Positions 26,518 through 34,669 of a DNA stretch of 64,000 nucleotides are shown here, one piece after another. The stretch lies in the NCBI GenBank assembly GCA_034679345.1, contig JAXDAY010000022.1, positions 1 to 64,000 on the forward strand. Reading direction: 5' to 3'. The DNA comes from JAXDAY01 sp034679345. GTDB taxonomy: Bacteria; Eisenbacteria; RBG-16-71-46; CAIMUX01; VGJL01. Within the stretch, counting starts at the first letter, position 1. Every line of letters starts with the position of its first letter. Below the pieces are notes generated by a model that saw only the letters and a list, made by a program, of their open reading frames with translations, was not told the origin of the DNA and searched no databases. Both the position numbers and the translations under genes were made by a program.

Positions 26518-28509
26518 ATGCCGCGACGACTGGCCCTATCCTCGCTCCTCGTCCTGCTCACGCTTTCCAGCGCTTCGGCCGCCCGGCAGGCGGCTCCCGA
26601 CTCCCTGATCCAGCGGATCGCCTCGGTCGGGGATTCCTCGGCTCATGAAGGGGCCGCGGCGATCGTCGTCTCGGATCGAACCGAGGTGATGGTCGAGAGA
26701 ACGGGATTGGGCCACGTGCATCGAAGCCGTCTCGTCAAGATCCTCTCCGAGGAGGGCGCGCGCGATCTCGCAACCCTCCGGTTCGACTACGACCCGGCGT
26801 CGAATCTCATCCGTCTCGACTCGATCCGGTTGATCCGCGCCGACGGCAGCGTCATGGCGATCGATCCCGCCACAGCCGTCGATTTGCCCGCGCCTGCGGA
26901 CATGATCTACTGGGGCGCCCGGATGAAGGTCCTCTCGCTCCCGCGGCTGCGCGTCGGCGACGCCGTGGAGACCCGCACCTACAAGAAGGGATACCAGATC
27001 GCGTATCTGCAAGACTCGGAGCCGGTGGGCGAGGAGGACGAAGAGCGGTACATCCCACCCATGCGGGGTCACTTCTACGACGTGGTCACCTTCCGCGAAT
27101 CCCTGCCGATCGCCGAAAAGAGCTATCGCCTCCAGGTCTATCGGGACAAACCGATCCAGTTCGCCGTCTATAACGGCGAGCTGCGATCCTCCCTTGCCTT
27201 CGCCGACTCGTTCTTCGTCTATGCGTGGGAGGCGAACGACGTCCCGGCCTACGTGGCAGAGCCGAGGAGCCCCGACGACACCGACGTTCTCCCGAAAGTC
27301 GTGCTCGCGACGGTCGAGAGCTGGCAGGAGAAATCGCGTTGGTTTCATGAAGTCAATGAGCCGGTTTTCGCCGCAGATGATGGAATCCGGCGGATGGTCG
27401 AGCAGCTGACGAAGGACCTGCGCTCCGACGACGAGAAGATGGCCGCGCTCCTCCACTGGGTGGCCCAGGAGATCCGCTACTCGGGCTTGTCGATGGGCAA
27501 GGGCGAGGGGTACACGCTCCACCCGGGAGTCATGTCGTTCGAAGAGCGTTGCGGAGTCTGCAAGGACATCGCCGGCATGCTTGTCACGATGCTGCGGGCG
27601 GCGGGATTCACGACCTACCCGGTGATGACCAATGCCGGCTCCCGCGTGGAGGCCATCCCGGCGGATCAGTTCAACCACTGCGTCGTCGCCGTCGAGCGGG
27701 CGGACGGCTCCTTCACGATGCTCGATCCCACCTGGGCGCCGTTCGACCGGAGCGTCTGGTCGAGGCTCGAAGGGGAGCAGCACTACGTGATCGGCTCTCC
27801 CCGGGGAGAGGGCCTCACGCAGATCCGGACATTCGCGCCGCAGGAGAGCCGGCTGGCGATCGATGCGCGCTCACGACTGCTCGCCGACGGGACCCTGGAA
27901 GGCACGATCACGCTCGAAGGCGCCGGCGCGTCGGACTCCCGGCTGCGCGGCGCGATCGGGGAGGCGCCCGCCGCGAATCGCGAGGCGTTCTTCGCCACGG
28001 TGCTCGCCCCATTGGGGCCCGGCGTCGAGATCACGCGGGCCGAGGCGACCCAGCCGAGGGACTTCTCCCGCGACACGCGCTGGATCCTCGGATTCCGGGT
28101 GCCGCGCTACGCGGCCGCTACGGAGTCGATCCTCGCCTTTGTCCCGCCTGCCGTGCGAGTCGCCGCCGAGAACGGCCGACTGACGCGACTTCTCTCCTTC
28201 ACACAGATGGATGAGCGCGAGAATGAGGCGCTGCTCTGGTTCACGCAGGAGGTGATCGCGCGCGACCTCGTGGAGATGCCGGCCGGATTCCGGGTGACCG
28301 GGGAGATCGACAGCGTCCGCGTCGATGCCTCGGCCGGCTCCGTGCGCGCGGAGACGAAGCCCTCTGGGGCGAGGCTTCATGCGGAGGTGCGCGCGGTGAC
28401 GGCGAAACGCACCGTTCCGCCGCATGAGTGGGCCGGAGCGGCCGAAGCGGCCGATTCCCTGCGAGCGTTCGGACGGCGCCTGGTGTGGGCGGAGAGGGGG
28501 GGGCGATGA
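26518..28509 (+). CDS. secreted DUF3857-transglutaminase-like protein with intact triad
   Basis: 663 residues with a signal peptide (LALSSLLVLLTLSSASA). The N-terminal DUF3857 domain spans roughly 40-260. The transglutaminase-like core carries Cys348 (CGVCKD), His387 (FNHC) and Asp403 (LDPTW), the expected catalytic triad; a beta-rich C-terminal domain follows. Enzymes of this fold can act as proteases or amidases; the target is unknown. The ATG at 26518 follows AAGGGGGA. Its stop overlaps the next gene (ATGA), a shorter paralogue in which the triad is lost. Confidence 0.85.
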   Translation: MPRRLALSSLLVLLTLSSASAARQAAPDSLIQRIASVGDSSAHEGAAAIVVSDRTEVMVERTGLGHVHRSRLVKILSEEGARDLATLRFDYDPASNLIRLDSIRLIRADGSVMAIDPATAVDLPAPADMIYWGARMKVLSLPRLRVGDAVETRTYKKGYQIAYLQDSEPVGEEDEERYIPPMRGHFYDVVTFRESLPIAEKSYRLQVYRDKPIQFAVYNGELRSSLAFADSFFVYAWEANDVPAYVAEPRSPDDTDVLPKVVLATVESWQEKSRWFHEVNEPVFAADDGIRRMVEQLTKDLRSDDEKMAALLHWVAQEIRYSGLSMGKGEGYTLHPGVMSFEERCGVCKDIAGMLVTMLRAAGFTTYPVMTNAGSRVEAIPADQFNHCVVAVERADGSFTMLDPTWAPFDRSVWSRLEGEQHYVIGSPRGEGLTQIRTFAPQESRLAIDARSRLLADGTLEGTITLEGAGASDSRLRGAIGEAPAANREAFFATVLAPLGPGVEITRAEATQPRDFSRDTRWILGFRVPRYAAATESILAFVPPAVRVAAENGRLTRLLSFTQMDERENEALLWFTQEVIARDLVEMPAGFRVTGEIDSVRVDASAGSVRAETKPSGARLHAEVRAVTAKRTVPPHEWAGAAEAADSLRAFGRRLVWAERGGR

Positions 28510-30383
28510 TGCGCGGGATGGAGGTCGCTGCTTGCGCGATTCTGATCGCGGCTTTCGCATGGAGCGGGCCTTCCGCCGAACCGCTCGGCCCGCCAATCGA
28601 GGATCTCCGCGCGCTACGCACGGACGGTTTCGCGGAAGTCGCGGATGCGGTCGTTCTCTACTCGGGCGTGGCGATCACGCTCGAGCCGGACGGGCGCATC
28701 ACGCGGCGCGTCCGGCTGGTGCGGCGTTTCCTCACCGACCGCTCGATCGCCTACCTGGGAGATCCGCGGATCGCCTACGACACGAGCCGCCAGGAGCTGG
28801 AGATCGAGGTCAATCGCACCTTCATGCTCGACGGCACGGAGGTGAACGCAAAGCCGCACGCGTTCAACGAGGTCGCGCCCGAGCGTCTCGCCTCGTGCCC
28901 GGATCGGATGAAGGTCCAGGAGATGGTCGTCAGCCTCGTGGGGCTCGAGCGCGGCTGCCTGACCGAGCTTCTCTACGCAGTCCGCGATACGCTCCCTTGG
29001 CGGCCGTGGCTCGATGGGATCGAAACGGTCGGCGGCGAGGCGCCGGTTCTGTCCGCGGAGATTCGGATCGAGGTTCCGCAGCCGCAGGCGCTCCGGCATG
29101 CCACGCTCCACATGCAAGCCGAACCGGAGCTGCTCGGTCCCGGACTCTTCGTGTGGAAGATGGGACCGCTCCCCGCGTTCCCGCGGGAAGGAGGGATCGA
29201 TCACGCATCGATTCTCCCTGCGCTCGTCTATTCCACTTGCCCCTCGTGGGATGACGCCGGCTCGTGGATTCGATCCCGGCTCTCCGCGGCGGCGAGTCCC
29301 GACTCGGCGATCGCATCATGGACCGAGGCCTCGATGCTGGGGGGGCGCCCGCCGATCGACGATCGCGACCGCATCCGCCGCGCCGTGCTCCTGCTCTCCG
29401 AGCGGACGATCGCCGCGGAGGACTCCCCATGGACGCTCTGGGGAGAGCCGCGCCCCGCGGCGCGGACATTCGAGACCTCCTGCGGCAATCTCCTCGATCG
29501 AGCGGCGCTCGGGTGGGCCGTGCTCCGGCAGTGGGGGATCGAGGCGGTCCCGCTGCTGGCGCGGCGGGAGGCCTTCGTCCGCGAGGTGCCCGGGCTCTCC
29601 CAGGTGGACGACATCTGGCTCCGCGTGCCGTTCGGCGACATCGCGGTCGGGTCGGGCCGATTCGGCGAGGCGATTCCGCCCGATGAGGGAGCCGAGCTCC
29701 TCCTCCTCGGGCCGCAAGGATCTCAGCTCCTCTCCGGCGCTCCGCGGACGTCGACCTGCCGGCTCAAGGCCCGTCTTCGCGAGAAGGAGGATGGCTCCGT
29801 CGACGGCCAGGTTGCGCTGCGGGTGGGCGGCGCCGCGTGCAGGGGGCTGGACGCCTCGGATTTGAAGCGATTCCTGGACGACCTTGCCGCCTCCGTCTGT
29901 CGCGCGGCTGAGATCGCAAGTTATCAGATAAACCGCTTGGGACCCGACTCCCTCGACTGCCTCCTATCGATCCAGGGGCCTTCCCTGGGCGAATCGATCG
30001 GGGGAGACCGGAGGAGGCTCGCGCTGCCCACGCTGTCGGGGATCGAGCGGAGCGCATGGCCGGCGAATCTCGACCTGAATCGGCAGAAGCGCGCTACCCC
30101 GATCCGTCTACCCGGTCTCATCTTCGAGGAGACCGAGCTGCGCCTGGAGCCGCTCTCGGCAAGCCGCGTGCTGATCGCGCCTGGGGAGACGAACCGTCAG
30201 GGAGCCGGGGCCTCGGTCGCCGTGCAAGTCGACCGCGATGGAGAGGCTTGGATCTTCCGCCGAATCTTCCGCACGACCCGGCGCGAGATCGAGGCGGCCG
30301 ACTACCCTGAGTTCAAGCCCGTGCTGCTCGAGAGAGCTGGGGTGAGGAGCGCCGCGATCTATCTGGGCCGGCGCGGGCAGTGA
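28506..30383 (+). CDS. DUF3857-type paralogue with degenerate transglutaminase core
   Basis: 625 residues with a signal peptide (EVAACAILIAAFAWSGPSA) and a DUF3857-like N-terminus (RRVRLVRRFLTDRSIAYLGD). In the core, CGNLLD (326-331) aligns with the CGVCKD of the upstream gene, so the nucleophile position is Leu329, and the His position is Asp369 (QVDDIW). The protein is therefore unlikely to have transglutaminase or protease chemistry. It may be a structural or regulatory partner of its neighbour (inference). The two genes overlap by ATGA and are surely co-translated. Confidence 0.75.
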   Translation: MMRGMEVAACAILIAAFAWSGPSAEPLGPPIEDLRALRTDGFAEVADAVVLYSGVAITLEPDGRITRRVRLVRRFLTDRSIAYLGDPRIAYDTSRQELEIEVNRTFMLDGTEVNAKPHAFNEVAPERLASCPDRMKVQEMVVSLVGLERGCLTELLYAVRDTLPWRPWLDGIETVGGEAPVLSAEIRIEVPQPQALRHATLHMQAEPELLGPGLFVWKMGPLPAFPREGGIDHASILPALVYSTCPSWDDAGSWIRSRLSAAASPDSAIASWTEASMLGGRPPIDDRDRIRRAVLLLSERTIAAEDSPWTLWGEPRPAARTFETSCGNLLDRAALGWAVLRQWGIEAVPLLARREAFVREVPGLSQVDDIWLRVPFGDIAVGSGRFGEAIPPDEGAELLLLGPQGSQLLSGAPRTSTCRLKARLREKEDGSVDGQVALRVGGAACRGLDASDLKRFLDDLAASVCRAAEIASYQINRLGPDSLDCLLSIQGPSLGESIGGDRRRLALPTLSGIERSAWPANLDLNRQKRATPIRLPGLIFEETELRLEPLSASRVLIAPGETNRQGAGASVAVQVDRDGEAWIFRRIFRTTRREIEAADYPEFKPVLLERAGVRSAAIYLGRRGQ

Positions 30384-30402
30384 GGCTAACCTCCTTTTCC
30401 AC

Positions 30403-30431
30403 TTGACCCTGCGCGATCGGACCGCGACTAT
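30403..30431 (+). promoter_or_regulatory. probable infA promoter
   Basis: TTGACC (30403-30408), 17 bases, GACTAT (30426-30431). The -35 hexamer matches at five of six positions; the -10 is weak (three of six). Predicted start near 30438. Confidence 0.4.
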
Positions 30432-30439
30432 CACTGCTT

Positions 30440-30456
30440 GTGGCGAAAGTCGCCAC
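30440..30456 (+). promoter_or_regulatory. stem-loop at the 5' end of the infA leader
   Basis: GTGGCGA and TCGCCAC form a perfect 7-base-pair stem with loop AAG, starting within a few bases of the predicted transcription start and 78 bases before the start codon. It could protect the 5' end; no function is shown. Confidence 0.4.
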
Positions 30457-30534
30457 CTCGCGCGGGGAGGGGGGGACGCCGATTCCGATGGATGAGTCGG
30501 CCGCGGCCATCCCCCGGCATCGGGAGGCCAGAGA

Positions 30535-30825
30535 GTGAAGAAGAAGAGACCCTTCTATCCCAAGAAGAAGGGTGACCGTCCCAAGCCAGAGCTCGAACCC
30601 GGGCCAACGGCGAAAGACGACGCCATCGTGATGGAGGGAACGGTCCTGGAGACCCTTCCCAACACCCAGTTCCGGGTCGAAGTCGCGGGTGGGCATGTCG
30701 TTCTCGCCCACATTTCGGGGAAGATGCGGAAGCATTTCATTCGGATCCTCGTCGGTGACAAGGTCCTCGTCGAGCTCTCCCCGTATGACGTGAACCGCGG
30801 TCGGATCACCTACCGGTTCAAGTAG
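30535..30825 (+). CDS. infA: translation initiation factor IF-1 with basic N-terminal extension
   Basis: 96 residues. From residue 26 (AKDDAIVMEGTVLETLPN) to the end (HISGKMRKHFIRIL, SPYDVNRGRITYRFK) it is a clear IF-1 OB fold, which binds the 30S A site during initiation. Normal IF-1 has about 72 residues. Here 24 extra residues, MKKKRPFYPKKKGDRPK and an acidic-Pro linker, precede the core. The GTG start at 30535 follows GGGAGG by 7 bases, and no ATG, GTG or TTG sits at the usual IF-1 start (the codon there is ACG), so the extension looks real. It is not in a ribosomal protein cluster here. Confidence 0.95.
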   Translation: MKKKRPFYPKKKGDRPKPELEPGPTAKDDAIVMEGTVLETLPNTQFRVEVAGGHVVLAHISGKMRKHFIRILVGDKVLVELSPYDVNRGRITYRFK

Positions 30826-31037
30826 GAAGCCCTCCCCGAAGAACGGGAGACCGAAGAGCTAGAACCCACGGCTCGGGTCCCCGATCGCCGCGCCCGCCTG
30901 CCCGAGGCCGCCAAGTAACCGCCGTGAAAACGCGCGCGCCGCCCACTCAGGGCTGGCGATCCGTTGGGCCATCCTGCTAGGCTGAGCGCGCCCGTAATGG
31001 ACCTGTGCTCCTGCTGTCCGGGAAGGGTTGGGAGTCG

Positions 31038-31982
31038 ATGATCGAGCCGCATCGCGTGGTCGGTGGTCTGATCGGCCTGGCCGTCGGTGACGCGCTTGGC
31101 GTGCCCGTCGATTTCGAGTCGCGAGATGCTCGGTTGGCGGATCCGGTGATCGACATGCGGGGCGGCGGCGCGCATGGACAACCTCCCGGGACCTGGTCCG
31201 ACGGCACATCCCTCGCCTTCTGCACGGTCGACGCGCTTCTCACGCCCGCCTACAGCGTGGAGCGCCTCGCGAGGAACTTCGCGCTCTGGCTCTCGGACGG
31301 CTTCTGGAGCCCGCGCGGCGAGATCTTCGACGTGGGAGGGCCGACGCGAGCGGCCATCCTCAGGATCATGGACGGGGAATGGCACGGCCATTCGGGATCG
31401 GATCTCGAGAGCGACAACGACAATGGCTCCCTCGTGCGCATACTCCCCGTGATCATGGCGTTCAGCCGCCGGTCGATCCCGTTGATGCTCGAGCGGGTCC
31501 ACCAGGCTTCGGCGGTCACCCATGCCCACCCCCGCTCGCTGATGGGCTGCGGGATCTACGCGCTCGTCGTGCGCAATCTCCTCTTCCGGAGATCGACACT
31601 CGCGGCTTACCGCTACGCGGCCGAGGACGCCCGCAGGCTGTACTCGACCGACCCGTACCGCCCCGAGCATCGCCCCTTCCGATACGTCCTGCGCGGCACC
31701 GTGGGCGAGCTCCAGGAGGTCTTTATCCGGGGCGACGGTTACGTCGTGCACACGTTGGAGGCCGCGCTCTGGTGCATGCTCAACACGCACAACTTCCGGG
31801 ACTGCGTTCTGAAGGCCATCAACCTGGGAGAGGATGCCGACACGCTCGGCGCCGTCGCCGGCGGACTCGCGGGGGTCGCATACGGGTTCAACGCGATCCC
31901 GCCGGAATGGGTCGATGCTCTCGTTCGCAAGGACGAGATGATCGATCTCGCCAACCGGTTCGCAACCGTCGTGACCGCCTGA
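31038..31982 (+). CDS. ADP-ribosylglycohydrolase family protein
   Basis: 314 residues. The N-terminal motif GLIGLAVGDALGVPVDF and the C-terminal motif NLGEDADTLGAVAGGLAGVAYG hold the metal-binding acidic residues of the DraG/ARH family, which removes ADP-ribose from proteins or nucleic acids. The central SDGTSLAF stands where many members have D-T-x-M. The ATG at 31038 follows GGGAG. No DraT or other ADP-ribosyltransferase gene is near. It is followed after 13 bases by the MFS gene. Confidence 0.92.
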   Translation: MIEPHRVVGGLIGLAVGDALGVPVDFESRDARLADPVIDMRGGGAHGQPPGTWSDGTSLAFCTVDALLTPAYSVERLARNFALWLSDGFWSPRGEIFDVGGPTRAAILRIMDGEWHGHSGSDLESDNDNGSLVRILPVIMAFSRRSIPLMLERVHQASAVTHAHPRSLMGCGIYALVVRNLLFRRSTLAAYRYAAEDARRLYSTDPYRPEHRPFRYVLRGTVGELQEVFIRGDGYVVHTLEAALWCMLNTHNFRDCVLKAINLGEDADTLGAVAGGLAGVAYGFNAIPPEWVDALVRKDEMIDLANRFATVVTA

Positions 31983-31995
31983 GAGGAGATTCCCG

Positions 31996-33216
31996 CTGGG
32001 CCCCCTTTCGAGCCGGACGAAGTACCTGTGGGTCGTCCTGCTCTACTTCGCCCAGGGGTTTCCCTTCGGGATCGTCTACGACTGCTTTCCTGTCTACTTC
32101 CGCCTGCACGGCGTGGGCCTCAAGGAGATCGGGCTCCTCAGCCTGATCGGCCTGCCGTGGAGCCTCAAGTTCTTCTGGTCCCCGTTGATCGATCGCTACG
32201 GCGAGAAGCGCCGCTGGATCTCCGCGTGCCTGCTCGCGATGGCCGTCCTTCTATGGATCCTTCCGGTCGTCGATCCGTCGCAGCCCTCTCCGCTTCTCTG
32301 GGCGCTTCTGATCTCCTTCACCGTCTTCTCCGCGACGCAGGATGTGGCGATCGATGCCTACACGATCGGTCTGCTCGATCGCCGCGAAGTGGGGACCGCC
32401 AACGGCATCCGCGTGAGCGCCTACCGGGTCGCGCTGATCGTGGGAGGCGGAGGGATCGTGGCGCTGGCGGAGGGGGTCTCGTGGCGGGCTCTCTTCGCGA
32501 TCGCGGGAGTCGCGATGGGTCTGCTCGCCCTCGCCGCGATCCGGGCGCCGCGGATCACGGTGGGCGCGGGCGGAGACGGCTGGGCCTTGCGGGCCCTCGG
32601 CGAGTGGGTTCGCCGTCCCGCGGCGCTCGCAGTCTTCGTCTTCATCATGATCTACAAGCTCGGAGACGCCGCGATGGGGCCCATGGTGAAACCCTTCTGG
32701 GTCGATCGGGGGATGAGCCTTCTCGAGATCGGGATGATCTCGACGACATTCGGCATCGGCGCCACGATCGCGGGCGCTCTCGTCGGCGGGTGGATCGCTT
32801 CGCGAATCGGCCTCTTCCGAAGCCTGTGGATCCTGGGCCTCTTCCAGGCGGGATCGAACCTGGTGTACGCGGGAGTCGCGACGATGGACGCGCCGCGCGC
32901 GGCGATCTACTTCGCCTCGCTCTTCGAGTCGTTCACGAGCGGTCTCGGGACCGCCGCGTTTCTCGCCTTCCTCATGGCGATCTGCCAGAAGGAGCACGCG
33001 GCGGTGCAGTACGCGCTCCTCTCGGCCCTCTTCGGCCTGACGCGCTCGATCGCGGGCGGTTGGAGCGGCTGGGCGACCGAGCGGCTCGGGTACAGCTCGT
33101 ACTTCGCGATGACCTTCCTCCTCGCGCTTCCCGCCTATCTTCTGCTCCCCTGGGTAGCGCGCTACCTGCGCTCGATCCCCGACCCCGAGGGAGGTCCCGA
33201 GACGGCAGGAGGCTAG
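31996..33216 (+). CDS. MFS transporter (AmpG-like) with an apparent CTG start
   Basis: About 406 residues, twelve predicted membrane segments. YFAQGFPFGIVYDCFPVYF begins the first helix and FWSPLIDRYGEKRRW is the helix 2-3 loop motif of MFS proteins, close to AmpG-type muropeptide permeases. No ATG, GTG or TTG occurs in frame before 32113, which lies after helix 1. A CTG at 31996 lies 7 bases after AGGAG (31984-31988) and gives a complete N-terminus, L/M-G-P-L-S-S-R-T-K-Y-L. Substrate is uncertain. Confidence 0.85.
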   Translation: MGPLSSRTKYLWVVLLYFAQGFPFGIVYDCFPVYFRLHGVGLKEIGLLSLIGLPWSLKFFWSPLIDRYGEKRRWISACLLAMAVLLWILPVVDPSQPSPLLWALLISFTVFSATQDVAIDAYTIGLLDRREVGTANGIRVSAYRVALIVGGGGIVALAEGVSWRALFAIAGVAMGLLALAAIRAPRITVGAGGDGWALRALGEWVRRPAALAVFVFIMIYKLGDAAMGPMVKPFWVDRGMSLLEIGMISTTFGIGATIAGALVGGWIASRIGLFRSLWILGLFQAGSNLVYAGVATMDAPRAAIYFASLFESFTSGLGTAAFLAFLMAICQKEHAAVQYALLSALFGLTRSIAGGWSGWATERLGYSSYFAMTFLLALPAYLLLPWVARYLRSIPDPEGGPETAGG

Positions 33217-33296
33217 CGCGCGGCGGGCGCCTCTGACGGGGATGCCACGGCCCTCACGCTGCGCTATCGTGATCTCACCGAAGGAGGGAAGCCGAA

Positions 33297-33992
33297 ATGC
33301 ACGCCCTGCTCTATCTCTGGGATCTGGGAGACCGGTTCGACGCCGAGGCGCTACGGCGCCGGGCGATCGAACGGGGGCCGGCCTTCGAACGTCTTCCCGG
33401 GCTCGTGTCGAAGACCTTCGTCCTCGACGAGGAGGGCCGGCGCTTCGGCGGCTTCTACATCTGGCGGAATCCGGAGGACGCCGACCGATTCCTCGACTCG
33501 GATCTCTTCGCATCCAGCGTGGCCTCGATGGGAGCGCCGCGCGTTCAACGGTTCGAGATTCCCGCATTCGTGGGGCCCGCCGCGGATGCGATGGTCCTGC
33601 CGCCGAAACGGTTGAGCTTCAATCACGCCATGATCTACGCAAGGGACGTCGACCGATCGCTCGCCTTCTACAGCGGGAGGCTCGGGTTCGAGCTGATCGA
33701 GCGCGACGACGGTTACGCGCGCCTCACGGCTCCTGGCGGCGGATCGACGCTGGCGATCCACCTCGCCGAGGCCGACCGAGAGCTGCCGCGCAGCGAGGGG
33801 ATCCGGCTCTACTTCGAGATCGAGGAGATCGACCGGCTCTGCGATCGGCTCGCCGAGGCGGGGATCGCGTTCCTGCAGCCGCCGAAGGAGATGCCGTGGG
33901 GCTGGCGGCACGCCTACCTCAAGGATCCCGACGGGCACGAGATCTCGATCTACCGGGCCGGTGAGGGTCGATTCAAGGCGACTTCCCGATGA
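33297..33992 (+). CDS. YdhR-like domain fused to a VOC/glyoxalase domain
   Basis: 231 residues. The first 90 (ERLPGLVSKTFVLDEEGRRF, GGFYIWRNPEDADRFL) look like the YdhR/DUF4937 mono-oxygenase-like dimeric fold; residues 105-225 form a VOC domain (FNHAMIYARDVDRSLAFYSG; DPDGHEISIYR). Candidate metal ligands are the His in FNHA and the Glu in GHEI. The chemistry is unknown; VOC proteins include dioxygenases, epimerases and resistance proteins. It overlaps the response regulator by ATGA, so it is translationally coupled to a two-component system. Confidence 0.78.
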   Translation: MHALLYLWDLGDRFDAEALRRRAIERGPAFERLPGLVSKTFVLDEEGRRFGGFYIWRNPEDADRFLDSDLFASSVASMGAPRVQRFEIPAFVGPAADAMVLPPKRLSFNHAMIYARDVDRSLAFYSGRLGFELIERDDGYARLTAPGGGSTLAIHLAEADRELPRSEGIRLYFEIEEIDRLCDRLAEAGIAFLQPPKEMPWGWRHAYLKDPDGHEISIYRAGEGRFKATSR

Positions 33993-34669
33993 GCCCCCGT
34001 GTCCTCGTCGTCGAGGACGACGCGAAGATCGCGCATCTCGTCGCGAAGAACCTGGGCGCCCACGGCATGGAGTGCCGCGTGGCGGAGGACGGCATCCGCG
34101 GGCTCGAGGTCTTTCGCCAGGAAGGGGCCGATCTCGTCGTCCTCGACCTGATGCTCCCTGGAATGGACGGGCTCGAGCTGTGTCGGCGGATCCGCGCGGA
34201 GAGCCGCGTGCCGATTCTGATGCTGACCGCGCGCCGGGGGGAATCGGAGGTCGTCCTCGGTCTCGAGATCGGCGCGGACGACTACATGACCAAGCCGTTC
34301 GGAGTCCGGGAGCTGGTGGCCCGTGCGCGCGCCCTTCTGCGCAGGGCGGCCCCCGAGGAGGACGCCGTGGTCCAGGCGGGCGACATCGTCGTCGATCCGG
34401 GGCGAAGGAGAGTGGAGGTCGCGGGCAAGCTCGTAGACCTGACGACGCTCGAGTTCGACCTCCTCCACTTCCTGGCCGCGCGCGCCGGGCGCGTTTTCAC
34501 GCGCGACCAGCTCCTCGAGCAGGTCTGGGGGAAGGATCGATTCGTCGATCACAGGAGCATCGACTCTCTGGTGAGTCGAGTGCGCCGCAAGATCGAGGCC
34601 GACCCCGCGCATCCCAGGATCCTGCAGACGGTCTGGGGCGCCGGGTATCGACTTGCGGAGCGGCCGTGA
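33989..34669 (+). CDS. OmpR/PhoB-family response regulator
   Basis: 226 residues. Receiver domain with the acidic pocket (VVEDD), phospho-acceptor Asp53 (VVLDLMLPG), and the conserved TA and MTKPFG segments; C-terminal winged helix with VFTRDQLLEQVWG and RRKIEADPAHPRILQTVWGAGYR in pieces. Its start overlaps the YdhR-VOC gene and its stop overlaps the kinase gene, so the three form one unit. Confidence 0.95.
   Translation: MSPRVLVVEDDAKIAHLVAKNLGAHGMECRVAEDGIRGLEVFRQEGADLVVLDLMLPGMDGLELCRRIRAESRVPILMLTARRGESEVVLGLEIGADDYMTKPFGVRELVARARALLRRAAPEEDAVVQAGDIVVDPGRRRVEVAGKLVDLTTLEFDLLHFLAARAGRVFTRDQLLEQVWGKDRFVDHRSIDSLVSRVRRKIEADPAHPRILQTVWGAGYRLAERP

Noticed and set aside
30826..31037. possible tRNA or small RNA after infA
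   Set aside because: The CTCCC/GGGAG stem and GGTCC-like pieces do not form a cloverleaf, and no T-loop GGTTCRA sequence is present.
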